A DNA stretch of 64,000 nucleotides from positions 10,557,032 through 10,621,031 of the forward strand of contig NC_086350.1 of assembly GCF_036324505.1 (NCBI RefSeq). Reading direction: 5' to 3'. The translations under genes and the position numbers were made by a program. This DNA is from Eleginops maclovinus. Its lineage: Eukaryota; Chordata; Actinopteri; Perciformes; Eleginopidae. This document shows positions 13,146 to 27,800 of the stretch, piece after piece. Every line of letters starts with the position of its first letter. Position 1 is the first letter of the stretch. The notes beneath the pieces were generated by a model, which was given only the letters and a program-made list of their open reading frames with translations, had not been told where the DNA came from and searched no databases.

Positions 13146-15523
13146 AGTTTGCAACTCTATTTATGTCTCATTTACTCTGTTGTCTTGTTTGCGTCAAGAT
13201 TTAATTGATTTCAAACAGACCCAATACATAAATATTATATGTACCTTTATAATGAGAGGAGAGTATACCATCATGTTTAATCAAATACATCCATTAGCAT
13301 TGTTGCAGGTGGCTTAGCCTTATGAACTGCCAATATTATTGAAAATGTTGCTTGTGCACACTCAATCAAAATGTGGAAACGATGTTTTATCTTGTATCTC
13401 CCTGCTGGGGATTGTAATGGGAAAAGTGGTGGCAAAACACAGTATGCTGCTAAACATTTTCTTTTTGAAATGAGTAAATGATTCATTTTCTGCTCTGTCA
13501 ATGCTCCGGTCCTTACCTATTTGAAACAGTTGGAGATGTCTTTTATATTACCCTCTGTAAAATCAGTGTATAAGTCATTGGGACACACGATCTTCCATAG
13601 GTACTATTAACTGCAATTACCTTTGAAGTTTATCTGTGTTCAAATGTCCTAATTCAATAATTAGCATTGACCTTAGAATACTGACTGTATTTAGTCATGG
13701 TTAATAGCAAATACAGAGAATGTGAAGGAGCCTTTATGAACAGATAACCCCTGTAAAATATTTGAAGATATAGAGACCGTTTTTCTTTACACACAGAATT
13801 AGGGTTAGCTATAAGGTTAGCTAAGGTTTTGTGTCGTAATACGTCCGAAGCGAGCCTTTCTGTTTGTTGTGCATCAGGGCCAGCCTTTCTGTTTGTTGTG
13901 CATCAGGGCCAGCCTTTCTGTTTGCTATGTGTCAGAGTAAGGGTTTCTGTTTGCATGACAGTTTAATATAAATGGAAAATTATTAAAGCACTGTTACAAC
14001 ATGCAAATTTACTTTGAGGGAATGTTTTGTTTACAAAACTATCTTTGTTTCGATCGTACTTGTTCTACCGCCTCTAGCTGATAATGATGTAACGAACAAG
14101 TAATACATTATTTGGAACATTTCATTTTACATGGACATTCTAATGTTTCATTATTTTAGTCTTTTATTAGTTTGAACCACTTAAATAATCAAAGTTTATA
14201 TTGAAGGAAGAAGGAAGGACTGACCATAACAAGGGGTGGCCCCAGCCAAGGGGGTAAATAAAACCTAACATTTCACTGCTACAAAATGATATTGAAATAA
14301 TAAAAGGAATTTAATCTCAACAATTTAAACCTTTTAAATACATTTATTTTTAAATAATGTTTATAGGTGAAAAAAACAAACATGTAATTCTTTTATGTAC
14401 ATTAAATGCTGGGGGATTTTCTTTCCATTGTCTGGGATGTCAATCAACTGGAAAATAACAGGTATTTGCCTGAAAAATCTTTCTACTTCTGTATCTTTGT
14501 CATTTACACAATTTGTAAAACACAAAAGACAAATGTATGCTATGTACATTAATGCAGCTAGAACAAAAAAATGTCAATATAGAGTTCGTCTATCAATTAT
14601 TTTAGATCGAAAATGCAACTCTGTTTATATCTTAAGTGCTCACTCTCCTCTTTGTGCATGATATTTACTGTTAATTGTAAGAACACGCTATTAATCATTT
14701 TTCGCAGGTTTGTACCTTCAGCTTTTGAAGCTCCGTCAGCAGAGCTATTTTTCTTCTTTGTGGGACTAAACGTTTATACATTTTCATTGAAAAAAAGGTT
14801 GTCTGTATTAAACATTTCAACATCCATAGTAAATTAATAGGAACAGGAGTTTAAAAATAAACCACTACCTTATTTTCTTAAGTGTCATTACTTTACCTAC
14901 CCACACCTCCGTAAATGTGCGTGGTTTCAGTTATTTATTCTACAAAAGAGAGAGGGGCTACATCAGCTTTTAGAAAAGGGACATGCTATACTGTCAGTAC
15001 CCATTTAAAAGGTCTTTCAGTCTTTGCACAATGTTTGATCATAGAATAAGGTGAATGTGAAGTGAATTGTTAAAATGTACTTAACAGATAGGGAGGCACA
15101 ACCCACTGCTCAAATGCCATGGATCAGTGAGAAAAGTACACCTAATTCTAAAAGGAAACAGGACATGAATAAAAAGTGTACATTGCAGTATATCACCGGC
15201 TAACTATATGTCAGTTGATACAATACAATATAGTTCTTATTTATAGGATCTATGTTAACATTTACCAAAGATCAAAATTCAACAAAAAACTATCCAAACT
15301 TAGAGTGACTGATTTGCTACTTTATGACAGAGACAAATGAGGATGACATGTTGTGATAAGCTCTTCATGGGTGTGATCCTTACCGGAGACAATAACCACA
15401 CTTTTGGCTGACACCCAAAATGCCTATTATACCCCTCCTTAACTGCAAACACCTATGAACTATATTACATGATTTCTTTTTCGAGTGGGATCATTTGGTT
15501 CCACCATCCCCGTCAGGACAAGG
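13146..15523. other. Intergenic region between mucin A and mucin B
   Basis: About 2.4 kb of AT-rich DNA lies between the two mucins. It holds one minisatellite (13852-13953) and no reading frame that looks coding. The promoter of mucin B must lie toward the right end. A TATTATA-like stretch near 15425 is the only core-promoter candidate and is weak. Confidence 0.6.
13852..13953. repeat. 29-bp minisatellite, about 3.5 copies
   Basis: The unit gccagcctttctgtttgttg plus tgcatcagg repeats with a 29-base period. The first copies are almost identical and the last has diverged (gctatgtgtcagagtaag). Confidence 0.85.
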
Positions 15524-15611
15524 ATGAAGATCATGAGAGCAGCCAGGATTCATCTTGAATGGGTGATACCATGGCTCACTCTCTGCCTTTTGCCACCAGC
15601 CTCCAGCACCG
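15524..15611 (+). other. Signal peptide exon of mucin B
   Basis: The exon encodes a basic N-terminus ([12 protein letters not shown]), then the hydrophobic core [11 protein letters not shown] and a small-residue cleavage region (PPASSTG), ending at a GT donor at 15612. A second in-frame ATG lies three codons later. An in-frame GTG at 15485 is not a plausible start. Confidence 0.85.
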
Positions 15612-18600
15612 GTATGTACTCTCAACTCAAACAAATAGAGCAGCATATATTAAATCTAACCTTATTGCCTTGTACTTTATTTTCAAGAAAAAAGCCTATC
15701 CTGGGAAAAGATGTGATTAAAGGGATTGGGGTAACAGCTGTATAGAGCATATTGTATTATTTAATAACATTCCATTCATATAAATCAGCTTTAAACATCA
15801 CAAGCTGACTACCTGCATTAATATGTCTATCTTTATATATTTTGTGTTATTCTTTATCCTTTATTTTTTGTTTATTGAATTGTTGCTATATTGTGTTAAA
15901 TATGTAAATGAGGGATTTTTTTATACTGACTTTAAAAAAAGTGAGATGCGAATGGGCAAAGTGTGGTAAAATGAACCCCTAAATGTGTTTTTGGGATGTT
16001 TTCTTTATGTTTGTCTGAAAATGCAGACTGTATAATACAAATATCAACAGCGTTTCTTTCTGAAAATATTGATCATCTGTCATTTTTCTCAGTCATAGTT
16101 CAGACCATGCACCAAATGCCAGTAATTACAGGTAATTTGTCTTTTTTGTTTGAAGATGAAAGATAACAAAACAAGCATCATTTTCAGTTTCTACTAAATT
16201 GTATGTTATTTGTCCCTCTCCATAAACTAGAATTGAGACCAGCTCACAATGATCAGATCTGCAGTACATGGGGAAACTATCATTTCAAGACGTTCGATGG
16301 AGATTTCTTCCAGCTTCCCTCACCTTGCAACTACCTCCTTGCGTCCGAGTGTAAGGCAAGCTTCGAAAGATTTAACATTCAGTTCCAACGGCAGGAGACA
16401 AATGGGGTCCCCACCATAAAGAGGGTCACCCTGAGACTGGACGGGGTTGATGTGGAATTAGACAAAACCTCCATAAAAGTCAATAAGGAACAGTGAGTCT
16501 GTTGTCAAAACTGTTTTTCAATACCAGCTGATGTACTAACTGCAGTGATCATCTAACCGTGATGCCTTATTTTTCACCCCCCTAGTGTCACTGTACCCTT
16601 CAGCAAGTTTGGCATTACAGTTGAAAGAATTGTCTCCTATGTCAAAATCGAGTCAAAGTTGGGCGTGGTCATCATGTGGAATGAAGAAGACGCACTCTGG
16701 GTAAGTGCATTTATCATGCATAAATTATACATCATATAGATTTTGAAATATATTTTGATAACTGGAACTGGGATATTTAACTGAAAGCATTCACACTATA
16801 GTTAGTTTAAATGCTATTTGAGGGATTACTGAATTGATTAAATAGACATAAATAATGAATCCAAAGTAAGTCACAGGAAGTTATTTCAGAAAAATTGAAC
16901 AATAAAAACTGTTCTCAAAATAATTATTATTCATTTTTAATTTCAACTGTTTTTTAGGTTGAGCTTGATAAAAAATTCAAGAACCAGACTTGTGGCCTGT
17001 GTGGTGACTACAACGGAGTCCAGGTCTATGATGAGTTTTTTAAAGAAGGTAAATACTAAATAGTAAAATGAAACCAATCCGCACCAAATCTTTAGATTTG
17101 TTAATAAAAAAACATTTTCCCCTTGAAACAGGGCAATCTGTAAGCCTTGATTATTATGAGGAGACCTGGAAAAACAATGGTCCTACCGAAGAATGTGAAA
17201 GAAGCTCCCCTCAAGACAAACGGACCTGTGAAAATCAAGTATGTCAACTCATTATTTTGTTTGCTCTCTTTTTACCTTTCACTAATATCATCTAACGTCT
17301 TTTTATTGTGTATTTACCTTTGTTTAAAGATGTTGCAATTCTTCTTCTTCTTCTTCTTCTTCTTCTTCTTCTTCTTCTTCTTCTTCTTCTTCTTCTTCTT
17401 CTTCTTCTTCTTCTTCTTCTTCTTCTTCTTCTTCTTCTTCTTCATCTTCTTCTTCTTCTTCTTACTATTACTATTAAATGAAATGTAGGAACAATTTAAA
17501 AACAACATATACTTTGACCCCCAGACAGACCTCTGTTCGAACTTGCTGTCAGGCCCTGCATTCCTCAGCTGTCGTAACCTGATTGATATGGACTCTTTCA
17601 TCGGAGCCTGTGTGAAGGACCTGTGTAGATGTAACAGCACTACTACATGCTTGTGTTCGACCATATCAGAGTACTCCCGTCAGTGCGCTCATGCAGGCGG
17701 GAAACCACACAAATGGAAGACTGCAGAACTGTGTGGTAAGAACAATCAAAGCATTGAGATGATTTTCTGTATTTGTTTCAAAATCACTGTTTCTAATTTA
17801 TATATTTTTTATAGCAAAATCATGCCCTTTCAACATGGAGTATCAAGAATGTGGTAGTCCTTGTACTGACACCTGCAGCAACCCCCAGAGAAGCCAAGTG
17901 TGTGAGGATCACTGCATAGACGGATGCTTCTGTCCATCTGGTGAGTTCCTGGTTTTAAAAACAGCACAGTTGGTGTTTGTAGTCCAGTCTGTAGCTTTCA
18001 GCCTCAGTTAACTCTCTCCTCTACATTTTTGTTAACAGCCTTTGTTTATTTCAGTTTTTTATCTTCCTATTTTCTCGTCCCTGCTGTGTGACTGTTTTAA
18101 AAAAATTTTAGTTGAGAAACTTCACTGGACATAGCTTCAATTACATGTCGTATAAAACTGTGCAGTATACATACATTTTTCATACACTCTTGTCCCTAGG
18201 TAGGCCTTAAATTGCCATTAAAATAAATGCTGAAACTTGTCAGGCCACAAACAATGCTTCATGGTGGATTCAACGCAGTTCATGTTGATTTACTGTTTTT
18301 GTTGTTTTTTACCATGAAAACTGCCTTTATTGGGTTTTGCCTTTGTTTACACAGTTCAGTCAGACAACTCACGTGTTTCTTTGATATGTTTATTGGAAGC
18401 AGCATGTAGTTTGCATTTGGCTTCCAAGCTCGGCCTCATCACTCCACAGATTTAGATAGAACCTTGAGTGATGATTAGATAACTATACCAGAGCCTACAG
18501 GTGGAAGCTGGGGTGGTGGTGGGGCAATTGAGCAGCAGCAGAAGCAGCAGCATTAGAGAGGCAGAGGCAGGCAGGTCAGGCAGTTTAGGTGACTGTGCTT

Positions 18601-21600
18601 GGTTGGTTGTAAGAGGGACGAGGTGTGTCACGTGTAAATGTATCATCGGTGCTAGAGTTGACTGCATAAATCAGAGAGTGTATTGAGGGTAGGAAAGAAA
18701 ATATCCATTGTAAAAAACAATGAAATAACTAACACGTTTAAATTCTGGATTGAAATATTGCATACAAATTCTAAATGGGGTTTGCAGTGTACATCACAGA
18801 ACTGACTAATAATGTCCTTATGTTTTTCTTTAGGGACTGTATTTGACGACATAAATCAAAGTGGGTGTGTTGCTTTTGACAAATGCTCCTGCACACATGA
18901 TGGCAAGTCATACAAACCAGGAGAATCATACTCAAGGGCATGTCACAAATGGTAATATTTCACTTTTCAACTATTTATAACTTTCAAAACATTTGTATTT
19001 AAGCTGATTTCTTGAATTGAGTGTAACTCTGTTTGCAGCACCTGTAACCAGGCTCAGTGGAAATGTATGGATATGGACTGCCCGGGTATCTGCTCCGTGC
19101 TGGGGGGCTCCCACATCTCCACCTATGATGATAAAATGTATACTTTCCATGGAGACTGCTCTTATGTTCTCTCCAAGGTGAGGCATTCATATTAAAATGT
19201 AAACAATTGCAATCATTGTAAACAAGCAAACCAATTGAAACAATGTGTATTTTTATCTTCTTGACTTCAGGAAACTAATGGGAATTTCAGTGTGATTGGT
19301 GACCTGGTCAAATGTGAAATATCAGAAGAATCTACTTGCTTGGGTGCAGTTACCCTGACCCTGCCTCATAACATGGTACAATGTGTTATGGTTTTCTCTT
19401 AATAAATAAAACACTATTTGTAGGACCTTTTCCATTTCTTATCTGTTAATAAATCTTATATTAACCCTGTAGTTTTTGAAAGATTGTATTTTTTTCCCAC
19501 TGCAGAAGTTTGTAGTGCAAGCTAACGGGCATGTTATGTATAACAAACTGAGGACTCCGCTGCCTATTTTCATGGGTGAGTTGTTGGTTTTTTGTTTAAG
19601 TTATCTTCCAATAAAATCATACACCGAAAAACCTGAAACATTGACTTTAATTAAGTGTATTACGTCAATAGATTTCACATAACTGTATTAGGTGAGTTGA
19701 AACCAATCACTTTAATACTTTAATAGGTTCAATTTCAATATTGCTTTCACCTAACCTGATGTAGTTTAGTGAAATGTGTTGACATAATACATTTAATTAA
19801 AGTCAACGTTTCAGTTTTTTTATAATTACATATTATTGAGTTTGCTCAAATAAACAAAACAGTCATTAATTATGAAAAACGTGTTTTCCTCCCGCAGATG
19901 ACATAACAGTCTTCAGCCCATCGACATTCTACATTGTAATCCACACCAATTACGGGTTTGATATTGAGATTCAGTTGACACCCATAATGCAGGTCTACAT
20001 CAAAGCCAGTGTTCAAAAGAAGGGACAACTCATGGGTTTGTTATACTTCTTTACGTTATAGTGTAAAACACCCACATTTTGCTGTGAGTTTTTTTCTTAA
20101 GTATTAAGGAATCATGATCTTTTGCAGGTCTTTGTGGAGATTTTAATGATGTTGAAGCTGATGACTTCAGAACCACAAATGGATTGATTGAGGGAACAGC
20201 AGTGACATTTGTCAACACATTGAAGACTAAAATAAGCTGCCATGATGTTGCAAACAAAATTAAGGACCCCTGCACTTCGGGTATATACAAAGGTAGGTCA
20301 AAGACATAGTTCTTTATATTTAAATATAATTTTCACAACATACACAAAGAACTATGTTTATTTGTGTTCATAGAGAATTATGCCAAGCACTGGTGTGGGA
20401 TGCTGTCAGACCCAAGAGGGATTTTTGCAAAGTGTCATTCTGAAATAAACCCAGAAGACTATCAGGATGTAAGTAGAGTTTGTTTTAGTTTGCAGTCTAA
20501 TCTATGTGTGTATGTAATTGTGTTTTTATACATACATAACATTTCTCCCTGCAGTCTTGCATTTATGACACCTGTGCCGGTCAAAAAAGTGAGGAGTTCA
20601 TGTGTGCAGCTATATCCTCTTATGTCCATGCATGTGCTGCTGAAGGCATCCTGTTGCATGGATGGAGGAACACCATGTGCAGTAAGTTAAACCGTAACTG
20701 TCAAATGTAAAATAAATAAAGTCCTTAATCATTTACAATATTTAAACAAGTGAACCTGTTTCCTTTTGAAAGAGAACTACACAACTGTCTGCCCTGCTAC
20801 TTTTGTGTATGACTACCAAATGACAAGCTGTGGTCGCACCTGCCGCTCACTTAGTCAGCCAGACTTAACATGTGACATTGAGTTTACCCCAATGGATGGC
20901 TGTGGCTGTGCCGAAGGAACTTTCCTGAATGACAAAGATCAGTGTGTGCCAGCCTCACAATGCTACTGCCAGGTGGGAGACATGCTGGTGCACCCAAAGC
21001 AATCCATAACAGTCAATGGACAAACCTGGTGAGGATTTCAATACATCCATTAACATTCCAGCAGAACAGTCTTTTTGTGTGATTGGGTTAGGGTTATTTT
21101 ATTGTTTTAAGAATGCTGATGGTAGTGAAAAGAAAGAGTTTAAGAAGTGAGAGGGATCGAGTAATGTACTGCAACAAAGGTCTCACCACCATTAGCCATT
21201 AGGGCTCCTCTTAAAGCTGCCATAGAATGGAAAACTGTGTTTACCTTGGCATAATTGAATAATGAGAGTTCAGTGCATTGAACTGACATACAGTGAACCT
21301 CAAAGACCATTTTTTTCCTCCTTCATGTGCAAATCATGAATATGCATATCACAGGGGTAAAACGGGCTGGACTTCCGTATGTTACGTCACACGGTAACAC
21401 ACGGTAGTCCAGCCCCAACATTTGCATACACCCGCCCACGTTCAAGCCCAGCCAATAAGAACATGAACCTGCACAGCACAGCCAACACTGAGGCAGCCAT
21501 GGGTTGCTCCTTGTAAACCAGCCAATCAGAGCAGAGCTTGTCATAATTATTTAAATGAGCCCCCAAATAAGGCAATTCAGCTTGTTTCATTCTAGGACCA

Positions 21601-24600
21601 AATCATAGGTTTGTAAATGGGCCTGTTAAACTGCGTCTGGACATTTTTTGGATCTATCAAAGTTTTATACCTTCTTTGTAGGCGATTTAAAACAATTTAA
21701 AATACCAGATAGATGCATTCTATGGCACCCTTAAGGAGGGGATACCAAGCTTGAAGTGCAGTTTCCCACAAGTAGATTGCTTGAACATCATATGAGTCCC
21801 TGTAGGATCTCCAGTGCTTATTGCAAAGATAAAAACAGTTGCTACAAGGCATGTATAACACTTGATTTGACTGAAAGTGAACAATAATCATCAGTGTCTT
21901 GTATGCAGTAAAGTACTGCTTGTAACAGCCCTAGCTGGATATCTAGATTATAGCAACGTTTTTTAATGAAGCTAATGCTTTATTCTTCTAAATATTATGA
22001 ATATTCACATGTTTTGCTGTAAAGACAGTTTATTTGATCCTACATCGGTTCTAATTGCTGATATATTGGATCTAATGTTGTTGGTTTTTAAGTCATAATT
22101 GCACTTATTGCAGTCCTTTATATTTAATCAGTGTTTAAGTTGTATTTGTAATTGTTTTCCTTAATTGTATTGGTTCAGTAGACATCTGGTTCGACCTCTT
22201 GGCTATGTGTTTTCTTTTCTCAAGGCTTTAGTTTTACCACTAAGTCCAAACCCTTGACCTCAGCTCAGTATGTGCTAAATAGTCATTAGCTCTGCAAACA
22301 ACCAAGTTAGCCAAAGTGTGTAGACCTTGATTTGGACAAAAGAAAACTAAAGGCCAGACATGTTTGGGACCACTGTCCTAAACCCCTGTTCCTCCATTAA
22401 CAAGAAATTGACCAAAAACGAATAAGTATTAACTTTGTGTGTTCTCTAAATTTCAGCTCGTGCCACAGTGGAATACTGAATTGTAAAGGAAGACACATAG
22501 AAGAATGTAGGTACCATCACTCGTCTTGGTATTCCTTCTGTTGCAAAGCACAGTATGAGCTACACCAAGCCTTCAGTATTGTCATTTCTAACACACTGTC
22601 ATTGTCATCAGCATGCAAAAAGCCAATGGTTTACTTCAACTGCTCCAGCTCACAGCCAGGAGAGAAGGGATCCGACTGTCAAAAGAGCTGCCAGACACTG
22701 GATACAGAGATATGTGTAAGATTAAGATACTGGTTCATAACTGGTGTTGAATATTCTATGACTACCATCTCTATAACACATTTTTATAAATACTTTTAAT
22801 GGGTCAGGGTTTTTTGCACTGTATATTCATAGTCTCATAAGCACTTATAAATATGTATAAACATGATTAGTAATCGTAACACATTATTAAGCATTTTTTA
22901 ATGGATAACAGTGTCAAGTATCATAATACTTCATCATTTCTGGTCAATCAATGTTAGAGAGAAAAATCCTTTTACAGAGTCCTGGGTTCCTCAGGACATT
23001 ATAACTACCTTATCCTTAGCCAGTAATAAAGACTGATAGAGAACTGCTCTCATGTATGATACCGCATTTTCTAAAAAGGAATACTTTCTAACAAACATCA
23101 AAAACATGCTTTTATCTTCATCTGTATAAGGTTGTACACGATTATGATATGATCATTCGCTGCATGTGATGCTGGATTCAAACTATCTGAATTAGAATAC
23201 AATATGATAGTTTATGATATCAACATCAAGTAAATCCAGTGAGTGACCAGCAATTATGAAGTAATTTTCACAGAATTTGACTTTATAAAATGCTTTTTAA
23301 TATGCGATGGCTATTGTAACATATCATGATGCATATTTCCAATATTTTCGCTTACTTAAATAAGTATTCAATGCCAAAGTCAGATTGTACTGCACTCAGT
23401 ATGATATCAAATGCCGTATAGACATGCGTGTCTTTGAAAGTGTTACCAAATGTTCTATAAGTATGTCCTAAAGCAGCAGGATGACATGTTAAACACTTTG
23501 CTGTTACACTGTATAGGCCAGTGCACATTGTATGTCAGGCTGTGTATGCCCAGCTGGCCTGGTGTTGGATGGTAAGGGAGGCTGCATAAAGGAGAATGAC
23601 TGTCCCTGCACATATAATGGAGAATCCTTTAAATCTGGAGAGAGTGTCACTGTAAACTGCAATACCTGGTGAGTCCTTTCATTCTTTTCATACTAAAATA
23701 GCGTAGTGTCAATTCACTGTTATTGTTTTCTTAGTGGTGTACGATATATATCTGGCATGGCCATGTCTTAAAATGTGTTTGCGGATATATAACTTAAAAT
23801 AACTTCATCTACCTATAGCACTTGCAAAAGCAGAAAATGGAAATGTACAGATCATGAGTGTGGTGGATTCTGCACCATATATGGAGAAAGCAATTACATC
23901 ACTTTTGATGAGAAGAAATTCTCCTTTAATGGGGACTGTAGCTACGTCTTCAGTCAGGTATGGTTCTGACCTATATTCAGTCTTGTTAGTTTCTCGAAAG
24001 TCAGTCTTGTAATATAATCATCAATATCTTGCAGGATTACTGTGGAGAAGACATGAATGGCACCTTTAAGGTCCTAACAGAGAGCATCCCATGCGGTGGG
24101 AGTGGAACCACCTGCTCCACTGCTATCAAGCTTTACTTAGGGGTACTATATTTCATTATTATTACATTTGTAATGTATTTTTTAAAGGCTGCAAATGACA
24201 TTGAAGTATTTCAAATGAGTTTGTTCTTTTGCTTTTTAGAACAACGAAATTGTTCTTTCAGAGGAACGTGTCAGAGTTATCAAACAAAGCAAGGGGGAGG
24301 ACATACCCTATAAGGTCCACACTATGGGAATATATCTTGTCATAGAGGCAAAGAATGGACTTGTTCTTATGTGGAATAAGAGGACAACACTCATGATCAA
24401 ACTCAAGTCAAATTTCAAGGTGGGTGATAAGGGTGTTTGGCTAAATGATAATAAGAATGCCCCCTGTAACAATATAAATTAACTATATCTCACTTCATTC
24501 CAGGGAAAAGTCTGTGGTTTGTGCGGGAATTACGATGGAAATATCAAGAACGATTTTACCACCAGAAACAAAGAAGTTGTGGTTGACGCCCTTGAGTTCG

Positions 24601-24768
24601 GAAACAGCTGGAAAGTGTCACTTAACTGTCCTAATGCAGACGCAGCAAAAGATCCCTGCAGTCTTTACTCATACAGGAAGGCATGGGCATCAAAACACTG
24701 TGACATTATCAACACTAACGTATTTGCTAGTTGCCATTCGAAGGTAAGAGAACTGTCAAGTAACTGTT

Positions 24769-24863
<95 letters not shown>

Positions 24864-27800
24864 GTAGGTAGCGTGTACTTACATTTACAATTGCTTTGTT
24901 TAAAAGGTGGATCCAAAAAACCATTATGAAGCCTGTGTGAAAGACACGTGTTCCTGCAACACAGGAGGAGATTGTGAGTGTTTCTGCTCGGCTGTCGCAG
25001 CCTACGCAGCAGCCTGTAATGAGGCCGGAGCTTGTGTGAGATGGAGAACTCCCACAATCTGCCGTAAGTGTTTTATTTGAATTGCTGTGAGACGATAAGC
25101 AGACAAATATACTGCATGATCATATTCACCTTTTGTCAGCATCCCCTTTGTCATTTAAATTGTTGAATTTACAAATATAGCCAGATTCTCATAAAAATGT
25201 GAAGATGTTATTCACTATATAGTAATCTTTCCTTGTACTTTGTTTCTTTCTATTTTCTTTTGTTTCATTAGCAATATTCTGTGATTATTATAACCCTGAT
25301 GGAGAGTGTGCATGGCACTATAAGCCTTGTGGAAAACCATGTATGAAGACATGCAGAAATCCCTCCGGAGAATGCTTCAACCACATTCCAGCATTAGAAG
25401 GTAGGTAGAAATGAAAGTAAAAATGGATTTATCTCTAAGTTTATAAATACAGAGTTTCTTGGAGAGCCCATTATAGGCACAACTATGTTTACTGTTGTGC
25501 CATTAGCTTTTTCATACAGTTTCACCACTCGGATAATAAACATGGTTCAGGCTAGTTCAAATATGTACCTTTTCTGTGGTAGTACAGGATGTTTTACTGT
25601 AACATTGAACTTTTTAAGGCTGCTATCCAAATTGCCCGCCCGAACGACCTTATTTTGAAGAAAATGACATGAAGTGTGTGTCAAAGAAGGACTGTGGCTG
25701 TTACGATGACGAAGGGAATCATTATGAAGAAGGGAAGCTTTGGACTTCAAAAGATAACTGTCATTACTGGTAAGTCACTTTCCATTTGATTAATGATTGA
25801 TGAAAAACTTAATGATATCCCTTCAGTTGTTATTATATATTCATGCTGTTTAGCTATATTGACTATGAAAATTACTTTATTTCAGTAATGGCAGTTCTTT
25901 CCTATTTATGCATTTGAAGTTGCAATCATGTTTCTGAATAACTTCAAGATCCTACTGTCACGTGTTATCTGTTAATTGTGTTACTTAAGAGTTCTTTAAC
26001 CTTTGTATAACAAAATAACCATTATCCTGGTAATTACTGTCAAATAGCTCTCTTGTTTTCAGGAAACACCACTAAAAGTTGCCATAAAATCATTAACAAT
26101 CTCATGTTGGTTAAAACAGCTTCACATGTGCCTTTATTTTGATTTAAAAGGAAGCGATCTAATCAGTACCTTGGTCAGACCCTTTAAACAATAGCATCAG
26201 TCTCCTTCAAATGGCTGTTAATAGAATCACTATTGTAAAGTTAAGAAAAAACATTATATAGGCTTAATTGTTATTCTCTCTTGCCGACATTATCTTCCTT
26301 TGGCTGGTCAATAAAATGTAGACTAAAAGAGAAAAGCATAAATAAATGGCATTTTTGACTGTAACTTCTCTAAAATAAACTGACCAAAGTTTATGGAACA
26401 CAATTGGCAATCCCTAAATGAATGCCATATAGCACAATTCCCTCCAGCTGGGCAAAGGTTAACAAGATACCAAACCTCAGGGTAGTGAAGGGAAACACAA
26501 AAAAACCTGTGCACCAATATCATAATTGTTGCTTATATGTTCATGCATTATTTTTTTTAACTGTAATCTTTTTTTTATTAACTTTCAGTAAATGTTCTTC
26601 AACAAAGGTGAAGTGCTACTATGATAAGTTTGGTAAGTATGGCTATGACCATTTCTGTAATTGATCACAGAATAAACATGAAAAATGTAATTGTATGAAT
26701 CTATTAAATAAAAAAAGATTATGATAATCCTTTAATAAATGTTTTTGGCAGCTTGCAATTGTAGCTATGAAGGGCATATTTACAAGTATGGAGACACTGT
26801 CTATGAAACACAAGATGGAGATGGAACCTGTCTCAAGGCTGTTTGTGGAGAGAAAGGAAATTTGACAAGAACCATAACTATTTGCATTACAACACCATCC
26901 ACAACATTCAGTTTTGGTAAGACACTTTTGAGAGAAATAAGTGTTGAATAAAGTATTTTGACACGTTGAAAGTTAACTTTGTGATAAAAATCCAATCATG
27001 AATCATTATGTTTTTGGCTATCACTGAAAGACCAACAACCACGCAACGTGCTACCACAGCAACAGAGGCAGTGACAACGATTCAGACCTTCTCTACACCA
27101 AGGGCTTTAACAAGGTCTCAAACAACTGTGCTATCCTCCACAGGGCCCAGCTCCACAACCACCACAGAAACAGAAGAACCAACCACGACATCCACAGTAA
27201 CTAAAAATCCCACCACAACAGCCACAGAAAAGCCCAGCACTACTGCTGTCACATTGCCCAAAACATATACCACCACAATAACAGAAGAACCACCCACAAC
27301 ACCCAATGACTGCTATGATTGTAAGTGGTCGGATTGGAACAACAATAATTACCCTGGTTTTTCCCAAGATTCTGGAGATTATGAAAAAATTGAAAAAATT
27401 AAGGATCTAGATTTGAGTGTTTGCAGGAAACCTTTAGAAATAGAATGTAGAGCAAAAGATCATCCAGATTTAACTTTGGACGAAGTAGATCAAAAAGTAA
27501 CATGCACCCCAACAGATGGACTAAAGTGTCATAACAAAGATCAAGGTGTAGTTCCCAAATGTTATGACTATGAAATACGAGTGAGGTGTTGTGTTTACAA
27601 GTGTAACATTTCAACCACAATTGAACCCTCAACAACACCAACAACCATTGTCACAACCACTCTAACAGGAGAACCTACTACAACAATCACAGGAAAGCCC
27701 AGCACTACCACTGTTACATTCACAGAGAAACCAACCACCACAACAATCATCACAAAAACACCCAGCACAATAACAGCAATACTGACCGCAACATCGGTAA

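Noticed and set aside
13146..15480. Small open frames in the intergenic region (for example near 14395-14837)
   Set aside because: They are short and AT-driven, with no domain, splice structure or start context.
15485..15523. Alternative non-ATG start for mucin B at 15485
   Set aside because: It begins with GTG and would put about 13 residues before the natural leader. The ATG at 15524 directly precedes a normal signal peptide.
17147..17664. Open frames coding poly-Phe or poly-Lys
   Set aside because: Translations of the (CTT)n microsatellite inside an intron.
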